In this document: positions 7,478-16,021 of the stretch, one piece after another
Numbering within the stretch: the first letter of the stretch is position 1
Layout of the letters: each line of letters begins with the position of its first letter
Origin: Treponema bryantii
GTDB taxonomy: Bacteria > Spirochaetota > Spirochaetia > Treponematales > Treponemataceae
Assembly: GCF_900111035.1 (NCBI RefSeq)
Contig: NZ_FOFU01000001.1
Span: forward strand, 1-64,000
Direction: 5' to 3'
DNA: 64,000 nt
Notes under the pieces: generated by a model
Told to the model about the DNA's origin: nothing
The model's input: the letters and a program-made list of their open reading frames with translations, nothing else
The model's database searches: none
Translations under genes and position numbers: made by a program

Positions 7478-8488
7478 ATGAAAAAAGCATTTACTGTCCT
7501 GGTGTTAACAATATGCCTTGCAGTTTTTATGCATGCGCAGTCACCGGAACTGACAAAAATCGGTGTTTATACATGTGGCGAACAGCCTAAGCAGGTTTTG
7601 TTTTCTCCGGACAGTAAATTCATAATTATGCCGTTATTAAATGATAATGGTTTTGATGTTTTCAGCATTCAGGAAAAGAAGATTGTAAAACGAATAGTTC
7701 CTCCTGATGCTTTACAACTAGGCTTTGCAGAAGGTCTTTTTATTCCACAGAAAAATGTTTTTCTGGTTTCACAAATGACAACTGCAAAGCTGTACGAATA
7801 TTCTTATCCTGGTTTCGAATATAAAAGAACTATATCTACCGGAGGAAACTGGTCAAAGATTATTGCCTTTTCTGACGAAAAGCAGCTGCTGGCCGTTTCT
7901 AACTGGGTTTCGAATGATGTTTCAATAATTGATTATGAGACGGGAAGTTGCTTCAGAAAAATTTCTACAGGAGCTGCACCTCGAGGGCTATATTTTATTG
8001 AGGATGGAAAAAGTCTTATAAGCCTTTCCTTTGATGCTGGACTTGTAGAAAAGTTTGATGTTGAAACAGGTAAGCAGCTTTCGGTGTTGAAAGTTGAAAA
8101 GGGAGCTATGCGGCATATTGTTTTGAATTCGGACAGTACAAAGGCATATGTTTCCGATATGTATCATAGAATGATTTACGAAATAAATCTTAAAACCTTT
8201 AAGATTGCAGGCAAAACTCAGGTGTTCAATAATCCAAATACTATTAAACTTTATCAGGATAGATGGCTTTTTGTTTCTTCTCGTGGTCCGAATAATCCTG
8301 AAGATTACACAAAACGAAGCCCAAAAAATGGAAAGATTCAAATTATAGATACCCAGTCTATGAACGTTGTTACAGCCTTTGAAGGTGGTAATCAACCTAC
8401 CGGTCTTGATATCAGTCCTGATGGAAAATATCTGTGCTTTTCAAACTTTCAGGATGCAAATATTGAGCTTTATGAAATACAAAACTAA
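7478..8488 (+). CDS. Secreted YVTN/WD-like beta-propeller protein
   Basis: 336 aa with a signal peptide (MKKAFTVLVLTICLAVFMHA, cleavage near residue 20). The rest is a series of about 40-residue beta-propeller blades: QVLFSPDSKFIIMPL, LAVSNWVSNDVSIIDYETG, GLDISPDGKYLCFSNFQ. The last closely resembles YVTN-type repeats. No catalytic motif was recognised. It sits 9 nt after lysC and 54 nt before dapB, so it is probably co-transcribed with lysine-pathway genes, an unexplained partner for an extracytoplasmic protein. Probably a binding or scaffold protein. Confidence 0.75.
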   Translation: MKKAFTVLVLTICLAVFMHAQSPELTKIGVYTCGEQPKQVLFSPDSKFIIMPLLNDNGFDVFSIQEKKIVKRIVPPDALQLGFAEGLFIPQKNVFLVSQMTTAKLYEYSYPGFEYKRTISTGGNWSKIIAFSDEKQLLAVSNWVSNDVSIIDYETGSCFRKISTGAAPRGLYFIEDGKSLISLSFDAGLVEKFDVETGKQLSVLKVEKGAMRHIVLNSDSTKAYVSDMYHRMIYEINLKTFKIAGKTQVFNNPNTIKLYQDRWLFVSSRGPNNPEDYTKRSPKNGKIQIIDTQSMNVVTAFEGGNQPTGLDISPDGKYLCFSNFQDANIELYEIQN

Positions 8489-8542
8489 TGATTAAAAAAT
8501 CTTTTTTTGATATTATACGAAAATCAAACAAAGGAGTTTTTT

Positions 8543-9322
8543 ATGAAGATTGCACTTGTTGGTTATGGAAAGATGGGACATATGATTGAGCAGGCTGCTA
8601 AGCGTGCTGGTCATGAGGTTGTTACAACTATAGATGTTATGGCAGATGATGCCAAAGTAAAAGTTGCTGCTGGAGATACAGATGCAATTGTGCGCGCTGT
8701 AAAATCAAGCGGGGCAGAGGGAATTATTGAGTTTACTCATCCGACTGCTGTCCTTGCTAATGTCCGTGCACTTCTTCCTCTCGGACTTCCTCTTGTTGTT
8801 GGAACTACAGGCTGGAATGACAAGCATGAAGAAATTGCTGAATATGCAAAGCAGGTTGGCGGAACAGTTATGACTGCCGGAAACTTTTCTATCGGCGTAA
8901 ATATGTTCTATAAAATTGTAGAAGAAGCTGCAAAGATTATGGCTGAATATAAAGATTATGATGTTGCAACATGGGAACTTCATCACAATCAGAAGGCAGA
9001 CAGTCCTAGTGGTACTGCACTTGAAATTGCACGCCGTGTTCAGCTTGGTTATAAAGATAAGACTGAAATTGTAACTGATGCTTTCCATGAAAGACCAGCT
9101 GCAAATCAGCTTCATGTAAGTTCAACCCGCTGTGGTAATGTTCCTGGAACTCATAAGGTTTTCTTTGATGGAACTGCAGATACAATCGAGCTTACACATA
9201 CAGCAAGAAGCCGTGAAGGCTTTGCTGTTGGCGCGGTAGAATCTCTTATTAAACTTGATGCTGCTCTTAAGAGTGGTAAGGTTTCTAAGGGAAATCTCTA
9301 CGGCTGGGATGATATTTACTAG
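8543..9322 (+). CDS. dapB: 4-hydroxy-tetrahydrodipicolinate reductase
   Basis: 259 aa from MKIALVGYGKMG; AAGGAG 6 nt upstream favours this start over a TTG-type extension at 8507. It reduces dihydrodipicolinate in the diaminopimelate/lysine pathway. The N-terminal Rossmann motif GYGKMG binds NAD(P)H; GTTG is near residue 90; the signature ELHHNQKADSPSGTA carries the catalytic His and the Lys-Ser-Gly-Thr substrate loop. The length is typical. The neighbouring minus-strand gene converges 15 nt away. Confidence 0.95.
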   Translation: MKIALVGYGKMGHMIEQAAKRAGHEVVTTIDVMADDAKVKVAAGDTDAIVRAVKSSGAEGIIEFTHPTAVLANVRALLPLGLPLVVGTTGWNDKHEEIAEYAKQVGGTVMTAGNFSIGVNMFYKIVEEAAKIMAEYKDYDVATWELHHNQKADSPSGTALEIARRVQLGYKDKTEIVTDAFHERPAANQLHVSSTRCGNVPGTHKVFFDGTADTIELTHTARSREGFAVGAVESLIKLDAALKSGKVSKGNLYGWDDIY

Positions 9323-9337
9323 CCGTAAATTATTGAC

Positions 9338-10021
9338 TTATTTAATCATCAGTATATTTGAGCACGCTATGAGAATTTGAGATATAACCAGAATGCTGTA
9401 TCTGATTTTTCCGGCGTGCTTAAATTTTAACTTTGCCTGATTTATAAAATGGAACGCTGTGAGTGCCAGGAAGATTGAGGTACCTGCAAACAGCATAATT
9501 GTGTGGCCGGTTGTCTCATAGCACAGGAAAATCAGACTGCAGAAATGCAGGTATGATGATAATGCAAAGCCAAATGCAAAAAGAATATAAAAACGAACAT
9601 CCTGCTTTCCTGAAAGGATTATTGCAATGACAGTTCCCGTCAGATAAATAGCACACATCAGAATTATAAGCCATAAGGGAACTTTGTGAATAAAGAATAC
9701 TGTTCTATATAATGTACACCAGCAGAATACATTCGCAAGAATAAAAATACGACCGAAGATTCTCAGAAGTTTAATTCTTTCGAAAGCCAGAAAAACTGTT
9801 GAGAGGGTGGCAATTGAAAGTGCAAATATTGTTACCTTAATTAAGTGAAGGGAATCTGGCAGAAAATCTCTTAACAGTAAGATATTTAGTGCACCAAAAA
9901 ATGGAATGATTAAACATTCACAGATTTTCTGGAGCATAGCATGTTTGATGATATAAGAAACAATCAGAAGCCCAATTATAATTATTAAAGCGCCAAGAAG
10001 AATCCAGTTTGCAATTGTCAT
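9338..10021 (-). CDS. Multi-pass membrane protein, possibly YhhN/TMEM86-like
   Basis: 227 aa, almost all hydrophobic, with about seven or eight predicted helices. It begins MTIANWILLGALIIIIGLL and ends in a short basic tail (KHAGKIRYS before the last helix). AGAGGT precedes the ATG. The size and helix count, plus the AGTSIFLALTAFHFINQ segment, weakly recall the YhhN (lysoplasmalogenase-like) family, but I see no decisive residues. It stands alone between dapB and the divergent oad operon. Confidence 0.6.
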   Translation of the reverse strand: MTIANWILLGALIIIIGLLIVSYIIKHAMLQKICECLIIPFFGALNILLLRDFLPDSLHLIKVTIFALSIATLSTVFLAFERIKLLRIFGRIFILANVFCWCTLYRTVFFIHKVPLWLIILMCAIYLTGTVIAIILSGKQDVRFYILFAFGFALSSYLHFCSLIFLCYETTGHTIMLFAGTSIFLALTAFHFINQAKLKFKHAGKIRYSILVISQILIACSNILMIK

Positions 10022-10098
10022 TTTATTACCTCTGATTATGGGCCTTTCAGACCTGTAATCTTTAGTAATATTCTAGCATAGAAATTGTTTTCTGTGAA

Positions 10099-10127
10099 TT
10101 GAACTTTTAGTCTTGTTTCATTATAAT
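10099..10127 (+). promoter_or_regulatory. Sigma-70-type promoter of oadGAB
   Basis: TTGAAC (10099-10104), a 17-nt spacer and TATAAT (10122-10127). Start of transcription would be near 10134, leaving about 70 nt of leader with a small hairpin CCCGG-TACG-CCGGG at 10176-10189 before the start codon. Confidence 0.75.
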
Positions 10128-10206
10128 CTGACGTATTAAAATCGGGCGTATGTTTCGATTTTTTTTGAAAAACTACCCGGTACGCCGGGATTTTGAGGAT
10201 AAATAT

Positions 10207-10455
10207 ATGACAATTACTGAAATGCTTGGTCAGAGCGGACTTCTGACTCTGCTTGGTATGTGTGTTGTATTCAGCTTTATCATTATCCTGATTATCTGTA
10301 TGACCATCCTGAAGGGTGTTATTCATGCACTTAAACTCGATAAAGAACAGCCTGCTGACACACCAAAGGCTTCAGCTCCGGTAAATACTGGAAATGATGG
10401 TGCTATTATTGCTGCAATAGCAGCTGCCGTGCATGACAAGGCATTGAATTCGTAA
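10207..10455 (+). CDS. oadG: Oxaloacetate decarboxylase gamma subunit (OadG family)
   Basis: 82 aa from MTITEMLGQSG; GAGGATAA upstream supports this start, not the longer in-frame ATG at 10150, which would run through the leader hairpin. One membrane helix (LLTLLGMCVVFSFIIILIIC) is followed by a hydrophilic Ala/Pro tail, the layout of gamma subunits that hold the alpha and beta subunits together. It is followed after 18 nt by oadA. The sequence is short and variable, so position in the operon is the main support. Confidence 0.85.
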   Translation: MTITEMLGQSGLLTLLGMCVVFSFIIILIICMTILKGVIHALKLDKEQPADTPKASAPVNTGNDGAIIAAIAAAVHDKALNS

Positions 10456-10473
10456 ATATAGGGGTATAAATAT

Positions 10474-12570
10474 ATGGCTAAAGTAGGAATTACAGAACTT
10501 GCAATTCGTGATGCTCATCAGAGTCTTCACGCAACACGTATGACAACAGCAGATATGCTGCCAATCTGTGACAAACTTGATAAAGTTGGTTACAAATATA
10601 TCGAAGGATGGGGTGGAGCAACTTATGACTCTTGTATCCGCTTCTTGAACGAAGATCCATGGGAGCGCCTCCGCAAACTTCACGCAGCACTTCCAAACAA
10701 CAAGATCATGATGCTTCTTCGTGCTCAGAACCTTCTTGGTTACAAGCACTATGCTGATGATGTAGTAGAGAAGTTCGTTGAAACAGCTGCTAAAAACGGT
10801 ATCGGATGTTTCCGTATTTTCGATGCTTGTAACGACCCTCGTAACATGGAATGTGCTACAAAGGCTGCTAAAAAATCTGGCGTAGATGTTCAGATGGCTA
10901 TTTCTTATGCCGTAACTCCATTCCACACAAACGACAAATATGCAGAGCTTGCTAAGACTTATGCAGACTTTGGTGCAGATTCTATCTGTATTAAAGATAT
11001 GTCAGGTCTTCTTAAGCCATATGAGGCTTATGACCTCGTTCAGAAAATCAAGGCAAAGGTTGATCTTCCAGTAGAAATCCACTCACACGCTACAACAGGT
11101 CTTTCTGTTGCAACACTTTTGAAGGCTGCTGAAGCTGGTGCAGACTGGCTTGATACAGCAATTTCTTCTATGTCTATGGGTACTTCTCACTCTCCAACAG
11201 AAACTGTAGTAGAAATGCTCAAGGGTACAGACATGGATACTGGCCTTGATACAAAGCTTCTTCTTGAGATTGCTGCTTACTTCCGTGAAGTTCGCAAACA
11301 CTATTCATCTCTTGAATCTGCATTCCTTGGTGCTGATACACGTATTCTCCTTTCTCAAGTCCCTGGCGGAATGCTTTCTAACCTTGAATCACAGCTCAAA
11401 CAGCAGAACGCAGGCGACAAGATGGACGCTGTACTTGCTGAACTTCCAAAGGTTCACAAGGCTGCAGGTTACGTTCCACTTGTAACTCCAACATCTCAGA
11501 TTGTTGGTACACAGGCTGTTATGAACGTTCTTATGGGACCTTACAAAGTAATGACTCAGGACTTCCGTAATCTTATTACTGGTAAGTTCGGTAAACTCCC
11601 AACAGATGCTGATCCAGAGCTTGTTAAGAAGGCTCTTGAACAGAATCATATGGATGCAGTTGTTACATGCCGTCCAGCAGATCTTATTGAACCTGAATGG
11701 GACAAGATGGTTGAAGAGTCTAAGAAGGCTGGTGGTGACGGTTCTGATGAAGACGTTCTCACATACGCTATGTTCCCTAATGTTGCTCCTAAGTTCTTTG
11801 CAGAACGCGCTAAGGGACCAGTTGATGCAGCAAGCACATTCGCTAAGAAAGAAGCTCCCGCTGCTGCCGCTAAAGAAAACAAGGGCGGTTCATATACAAT
11901 CAACGTTAATGGTACAGCTTACAATGTTACAACAGGCCCTGCTGGCGACAGCATGAGCGTAAATGTAAACGGTACAGCTTATAATGTTACATTCGGTGCT
12001 GCTGGTGCCGCTCCAGTTGCAGCCGCTGCTGCTCCTGCTGCAAGTGCTCCAGTTTCTGGTGGTACAGCAGTTCCTTCTCCTGTTGCCGGAACTCTTCTCC
12101 GTCACGCAGTTTCTGAGGGTGCTCAGGTTAAGAAGGGTGATACAGTAATCATTATTGAATCTATGAAGATGGAGCTTGAAGTTAAGGCTCCTGCTGACGG
12201 AAAGATCAGCTTTGTTGTACAGCCAGGCACTCAGATTGCACAGGGCCAGACTTTGGCTAACCTCGGTGGTGCACCTGTTGCCGCTGCTCCTGTAGCTCCA
12301 GCTCCTCAGCATGCTGCCGCTCCTGCACAGCCAGCTCCTGCTCCTGCAGCTTCTGCTGGTGGAAAACCAGTTGCTGCTCCTGTAGCCGGAACATTGCTCC
12401 GCTATGCAGTTAGCGAAGGTGCTTCAGTTTCTCCTGACACAACAGTAATCATCATTGAATCAATGAAGATGGAATTGGAAATTAAGGCTGGTGCCGCTGG
12501 TAAGATTCACTTTATCGCAGCAACTGGCAGCCAGATTGCACAGGGCGCTACTTTGGCCGAGGTACAGTAA
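10474..12570 (+). CDS. oadA: Oxaloacetate decarboxylase alpha subunit with two biotinyl domains
   Basis: 698 aa. The carboxyltransferase domain (about 1-460) opens with [12 protein letters not shown] and has IKDMSG and EIHSHATTG of the DRE-TIM metallolyase fold; it moves CO2 from oxaloacetate to biotin. Then come two copies of a short [12 protein letters not shown] motif, an Ala/Pro linker, and two full biotinyl domains, each with ESMKMELE; the target lysines are Lys565 and Lys665, exactly 100 residues apart. Most family members have one such domain (about 590-610 aa). The duplicates have diverged in sequence, so this is not an assembly artefact. A methylmalonyl-CoA or malonate decarboxylase role is less likely. 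Confidence 0.92.
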   Translation: MAKVGITELAIRDAHQSLHATRMTTADMLPICDKLDKVGYKYIEGWGGATYDSCIRFLNEDPWERLRKLHAALPNNKIMMLLRAQNLLGYKHYADDVVEKFVETAAKNGIGCFRIFDACNDPRNMECATKAAKKSGVDVQMAISYAVTPFHTNDKYAELAKTYADFGADSICIKDMSGLLKPYEAYDLVQKIKAKVDLPVEIHSHATTGLSVATLLKAAEAGADWLDTAISSMSMGTSHSPTETVVEMLKGTDMDTGLDTKLLLEIAAYFREVRKHYSSLESAFLGADTRILLSQVPGGMLSNLESQLKQQNAGDKMDAVLAELPKVHKAAGYVPLVTPTSQIVGTQAVMNVLMGPYKVMTQDFRNLITGKFGKLPTDADPELVKKALEQNHMDAVVTCRPADLIEPEWDKMVEESKKAGGDGSDEDVLTYAMFPNVAPKFFAERAKGPVDAASTFAKKEAPAAAAKENKGGSYTINVNGTAYNVTTGPAGDSMSVNVNGTAYNVTFGAAGAAPVAAAAAPAASAPVSGGTAVPSPVAGTLLRHAVSEGAQVKKGDTVIIIESMKMELEVKAPADGKISFVVQPGTQIAQGQTLANLGGAPVAAAPVAPAPQHAAAPAQPAPAPAASAGGKPVAAPVAGTLLRYAVSEGASVSPDTTVIIIESMKMELEIKAGAAGKIHFIAATGSQIAQGATLAEVQ

Positions 12571-14015
12571 TGGAAACAGAATTGAACAAAAATACTGAGA
12601 AATTCAAGGTATTAAAAGCTACTGCTATTGTATGTCTGATTGCTGTAGTTCTTTCTTTTGCAGGCTGTGGAGCTTCTAAGAACTCTTCATCTGCAAACAA
12701 GAGCTATGCAACATCTACAATCATCAAGGGCTCTGAAAATATTAAACCTATTTCGGTTTCTTCATTCTTTAAGAATGTAGGAAAAAATACCGGAATCTAT
12801 AAAATGATTCACACTCCAACTGCTGCAGAACTTGCAGAAGAAAAGGCTTCTAAAGAAGCTATGGAGTTAGCTAAGGAAGAGCAGGCTGCTCAGGCCGCAG
12901 CAGACTTGGCTTCACATCCAGTTAAGGGCTGGCAGAGACTTATTATGCTCGCTATCGGCTTCCTTATTGTTTATCTTGCAGTTGTAAAGGGCTTTGAACC
13001 ACTTCTTCTTATTCCAATCGGATTCGGAACTATTCTCGTAAATATTCCTGGTGCCGGTATGGGTGATGGTCCTGATGGTATGCTTCATATCATTTACAAT
13101 GCAGGTGTTGGAAACGAGTTCTTCCCAATGCTTATCTTTATGGGTATTGGTGCTATGACAGACTTTGGTCCGCTCATTGCTAACCCTAAGACTGCATTGC
13201 TTGGTGGTGCCGCACAGCTTGGTGTATTTGCTACCTTGTTTGGTGTTGCCGCAATGAACTTTATTCCTGGAATCGACTATAACATGAAGCAGGCTTGTGC
13301 CATCGCTATTATTGGTGGTGCTGATGGTCCTACTTCTATCTACGTATCTGGTAAGCTTGCTCCAGAAATGATGGCTGTTATTGCGGTTGCTGCGTACTCT
13401 TACATGGCTCTCGTTCCAATGATTCAGCCACCTATCATGAAGCTTCTTACTTCTAAAAAAGAACGCCAGATTAAGATGAGTCAGCTCCGTCCTGTATCTA
13501 AGACAGAAAAGACTCTCTTCCCATTGCTTCTGCTTGTTGTAACAATTCTTCTTCTGCCTCCTGCAGCTCCACTTATCGGTATGCTCGCATTCGGTAACTT
13601 CATTAAGGAAGTTGGAATTGTACAGCGTCTTTCTAAGACTGTAGAGAATGAATTGATGAACATTGTTTCTATTCTTCTTTCTCTTGGTGTAGGTTCACAG
13701 ATGACTCCAGAAAAGATCATGCACGCTAACTCACTTGGTATTATCGTTCTTGGTCTTGTTGCTTTCTGTATTGCTACAATGGGTGGTCTTATCATGGCTA
13801 AGATTATGAACCTCTTCCTTAAAGAGAAGATTAATCCGCTTATCGGTTCTGCTGGTGTATCAGCAGTTCCAATGGCAGCCCGCGTTGCTAACAAAGTAGG
13901 TATGTCAGAAGATCCTACAAACTTCCTTTTGATGCACGCTATGGGACCAAACGTAGCAGGTGTAATCGGTACTGCTATCGCAGCCGGTGTTTTCATCAGT
14001 ACATATGGAATGTAA
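12570..14015 (+). CDS. oadB: Na+-pumping decarboxylase beta subunit with N-terminal extension
   Basis: 481 aa; the ATG shares one base with the oadA stop, so translation is coupled. From about residue 118 it matches the multi-helix OadB core that decarboxylates carboxybiotin and exports Na+: [39 protein letters not shown], and the final [10 protein letters not shown]. The first ~117 residues are unusual: a hydrophobic stretch ending SFAGC (Cys33), like a spirochaetal lipobox, then a Ser/Lys-rich and an Ala/Glu-rich segment. Either OadB is a lipoprotein here or this is a simple extra helix. A terminator follows. Confidence 0.92.
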   Translation: METELNKNTEKFKVLKATAIVCLIAVVLSFAGCGASKNSSSANKSYATSTIIKGSENIKPISVSSFFKNVGKNTGIYKMIHTPTAAELAEEKASKEAMELAKEEQAAQAAADLASHPVKGWQRLIMLAIGFLIVYLAVVKGFEPLLLIPIGFGTILVNIPGAGMGDGPDGMLHIIYNAGVGNEFFPMLIFMGIGAMTDFGPLIANPKTALLGGAAQLGVFATLFGVAAMNFIPGIDYNMKQACAIAIIGGADGPTSIYVSGKLAPEMMAVIAVAAYSYMALVPMIQPPIMKLLTSKKERQIKMSQLRPVSKTEKTLFPLLLLVVTILLLPPAAPLIGMLAFGNFIKEVGIVQRLSKTVENELMNIVSILLSLGVGSQMTPEKIMHANSLGIIVLGLVAFCIATMGGLIMAKIMNLFLKEKINPLIGSAGVSAVPMAARVANKVGMSEDPTNFLLMHAMGPNVAGVIGTAIAAGVFISTYGM

Positions 14016-14045
14016 TATAAAACTACATATCTAAATTAAAGATTT

Positions 14046-14082
14046 TAGGCAGATCTCTTCGGAGGTCTGCCTTTTTCTTTTT
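14046..14082 (+). terminator. Rho-independent terminator of oadGAB
   Basis: Stem AGGCAGA-CTC/GAG-TCTGCCT around TTCG, then TTTTTCTTTTT. It sits 30 nt after the oadB stop. Confidence 0.88.
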
Positions 14083-14084
14083 AA

Positions 14085-14173
14085 AGTCGCTCGATTAATC
14101 TCGCTCTGAGCCGTTTTTTCGATAATCCTAAAACGACCCTGCCGGCTCGTTTTTTAACGGATTTTCGATTGTA
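14085..14173 (+). repeat. Repeat family A, copy A4 (two-part)
   Basis: The core from TCGATAATCC (14119) to GGATTTTCGATT (14172) holds the inner hairpin AAACGA.../...GGCTCGTTTT. CTCTGAGCCGTTTTTT to its left is the reverse complement of the AATGGCTCAGAG segment of A3. The left hairpin is weaker here. It fills the gap between the oad terminator and the padR promoter. Confidence 0.8.
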
Positions 14174-14190
14174 GGCTAGTAACAAATTTC

Positions 14191-14228
14191 TTGACTTTTG
14201 GTGTTATAATATTATATATTATATAATA
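14191..14228 (+). promoter_or_regulatory. Promoter and AT palindrome before the padR operon
   Basis: TTGACT (14191-14196) with TATATT 18 nt further (14215-14220) is the best promoter pair. The perfect palindrome TATTATATAATA (14217-14228) overlaps the -10, where an autoregulating PadR repressor could bind. A second TATAAT at 14205-14210 is too close to the -35 to pair with it. Confidence 0.5.
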
Positions 14229-14269
14229 TAGATATCTAAACAATATTACACGAAGCAAAGGAGGTTCCG

Positions 14270-14599
14270 ATGGTGTTTACAGCGGGCTCCGCCCTGCTTG
14301 ATGCTGTGGTACTTTCGGTTGTCAGCCTTGAAGGAACTTACGGCTACAAGATAACGCAGGATGTCCGTAAAATTATGGATGTTTCTGAAAGCACGCTTTA
14401 TCCGGTGCTCAGAAGACTCCAGAAGGACGGTTACCTTGAAACTTACGACATGGAGTTTCAGGGAAGGAACAGAAGATACTATAAGATAACTTCTAATGGT
14501 ATGATTCTGCTGGATAAGTATCGCAGTGAATGGGTACTTTTTAGAAATGGTGTTGATGAGATTCTTATGGGAGTTTCATCTGGAAAAGAGGAAAAATAG
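14270..14599 (+). CDS. PadR-family transcriptional regulator
   Basis: 109 aa. Winged-helix PadR repressor: LDAVVLSVVSLEGTYGYKI, then the recognition region STLYPVLRRLQKDGYLE and the wing ending GRNRRYYKIT. AAAGGAGG precedes the ATG. Its stop abuts the next start with no gap, and the following genes encode HAAS/DUF4097 and PspC proteins, a frequent pairing in which PadR represses an envelope-response operon and itself. Inducer unknown. Confidence 0.88.
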   Translation: MVFTAGSALLDAVVLSVVSLEGTYGYKITQDVRKIMDVSESTLYPVLRRLQKDGYLETYDMEFQGRNRRYYKITSNGMILLDKYRSEWVLFRNGVDEILMGVSSGKEEK

Positions 14600-15538
14600 A
14601 TGACGAGAGAAGAATATTTGAATGAATTAAAGAGCAGTATTATGTCTCTTTCTTCTGATGAACAGTCTGAGGCTATTCAGTATTATTCTGATTATTTTGA
14701 TGAAGCTGATGATGATGAAAAGGTAATGCGTGAGCTGGGAACTCCTGAGGAGCTTGCTAAAACTATTATTGAGAAGTTTGCAAATGCGCTCGTGGATACA
14801 AAGTCTTCAAAGGCTGATAATGATTCGGATGATGATTCTGATAGTGAAAGAACAAGTGGTGCAGACGGATATAGTATGGATGCCCTTTACTTTGAGTTTA
14901 AGAAATCTGAAGTAAAGAATCTTTCTATGGATTTTGGAGCTGCTGAAGTTGTTCTGATTGAAGGCGATAAATACTGTATTGAAACCCGCGGACTTCCTGA
15001 AGAATGCATAAACTGTTATTTGAATAAGGAAGGTACTCTGGTAGTAAGTAATACACGACGATTTAATCTGAACTTCTGGAGTCATAACCGCAGAAGCAGA
15101 ATTGTTCCTCGTGTACTTGTTACTATTCCTAAGGATGCGAGTGTTGGAAAATTCAGAATTGGTGTTGGAGCAGGAAAACTTGTTTCAAAAAAAAATTCAT
15201 TGAATTGTGAGTCTGGAACTGTTGATGTGGGGGCAGGAAACATTGTTCTTGATGGTATTTTTGGCGGCAAAATTAATATGCGTTGCGGTATGGGTAATCT
15301 TGAATTTACAGGAACCATAACAGGAGTTGTAAATCTTGATTGTGGAATGGGTAATATGGAGCTGAAACTTAAAGGTGATCCGACTGCTTATTCTTACGAT
15401 GCAAAGGTTGGATTGGGAGATTTCCGCTTTAATGGTGAAAAGAAGAGTGGTGTCTGCCAGGTTTACAACAATCAGAAGCTTGCAAATCATTTCTCTGTAA
15501 ATTGTGGAATGGGTTCTGTAAATATTACAATTAAATAG
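14600..15538 (+). CDS. HAAS (DUF1700-like) plus DUF4097 beta-repeat protein
   Basis: 312 aa. The N-terminal ~75 residues (MTREEYLNELKSSIMSLSSD, then YYSDYFDEADDDEKVMRELG) match the HAAS/DUF1700 helical domain found next to PadR genes. After an acidic linker comes a repetitive beta region of the DUF4097 type with recurring CGMGN motifs (NMRCGMGNLEFTG, NLDCGMGNMELK, NCGMGSVNIT). No membrane helix is evident, unlike many HAAS proteins. It probably works with PadR and PspC in sensing envelope state; biochemical role unknown. Confidence 0.8.
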   Translation: MTREEYLNELKSSIMSLSSDEQSEAIQYYSDYFDEADDDEKVMRELGTPEELAKTIIEKFANALVDTKSSKADNDSDDDSDSERTSGADGYSMDALYFEFKKSEVKNLSMDFGAAEVVLIEGDKYCIETRGLPEECINCYLNKEGTLVVSNTRRFNLNFWSHNRRSRIVPRVLVTIPKDASVGKFRIGVGAGKLVSKKNSLNCESGTVDVGAGNIVLDGIFGGKINMRCGMGNLEFTGTITGVVNLDCGMGNMELKLKGDPTAYSYDAKVGLGDFRFNGEKKSGVCQVYNNQKLANHFSVNCGMGSVNITIK

Positions 15539-15563
15539 AACAAACTGATAGGAGATAGATAAT

Positions 15564-15902
15564 ATGGAAAAGAAAAGACTGTATAAATCAAGAAAAAATA
15601 AGATGATTGGTGGTGTCTGCGGAGGATTAGCAGAATACTTTAATATGGATCCGACAATCGTTCGTATTGTTGCAGCTCTTTTATGTCTGCTCAAGGGTGC
15701 AGGATTGATTGTTTATATCATCGCATGTCTTGTAATGCCTTATAATGATGAGGATTTCAGTGAAGATGATGCTGAAAATCTTAAAAGTGCAAATATTGAT
15801 CCTGAAGAGGTAAAAAAAACAAGTCATAAAAAATCTGAGTCAAAAAATGACGAAAAACTTCATTCTGATGAAGAATTTGACAGCTACTTTAAGAAAGACT
15901 AA
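15564..15902 (+). CDS. PspC-domain membrane protein
   Basis: 112 aa. Residues 1-60 are a typical PspC domain: KRLYKSRKNKMIGGVCGGLA, then EYFNMDPTIVRI and a helix ending YIIACLVMPYN. The rest is a charged, Lys/Asp/Glu/Ser-rich cytosolic tail. PspC proteins take part in phage-shock-type membrane stress responses. It ends the padR operon, before a terminator. Confidence 0.88.
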   Translation: MEKKRLYKSRKNKMIGGVCGGLAEYFNMDPTIVRIVAALLCLLKGAGLIVYIIACLVMPYNDEDFSEDDAENLKSANIDPEEVKKTSHKKSESKNDEKLHSDEEFDSYFKKD

Positions 15903-15922
15903 AAACAGGTAAATTATTACTT

Positions 15923-15958
15923 AAAAGCCGGTTCCTGAATAAGGGCCGGCTTTTTTTA
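15923..15958 (+). terminator. Rho-independent terminator of the padR operon
   Basis: AAAGCCGG and CCGGCTTT pair around a GTTCCTGAATAAGGG loop region, followed by seven T. Confidence 0.88.
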
Positions 15959-16003
15959 TCATATCCATTAAGAATTTTTTCCTATGGTATAAAAGCTAAC
16001 TTA

Positions 16004-16012
16004 TGATAAAAT
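16004..16012 (+). promoter_or_regulatory. Extended -10 promoter of the 16-27 kb operon
   Basis: TGA-TAAAAT is an extended -10 (TGN plus TAAAAT) only 9 nt before the ATG at 16022, with no Shine-Dalgarno sequence. The transcript would start within about three bases of the ATG. The same arrangement (TGATAAAAT, 9 nt, ATG) occurs at 56410. Confidence 0.55.
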
Positions 16013-16021
16013 AGTAATACT

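Noticed and set aside
10150-10206. Longer oadG start
   Set aside because: It would put coding sequence through the leader hairpin and has no ribosome-binding site; GAGG lies before the ATG at 10207.
11890-12570. Assembly duplication in oadA
   Set aside because: The two biotinyl domains differ at many codons and residues, so they are a true, older duplication.
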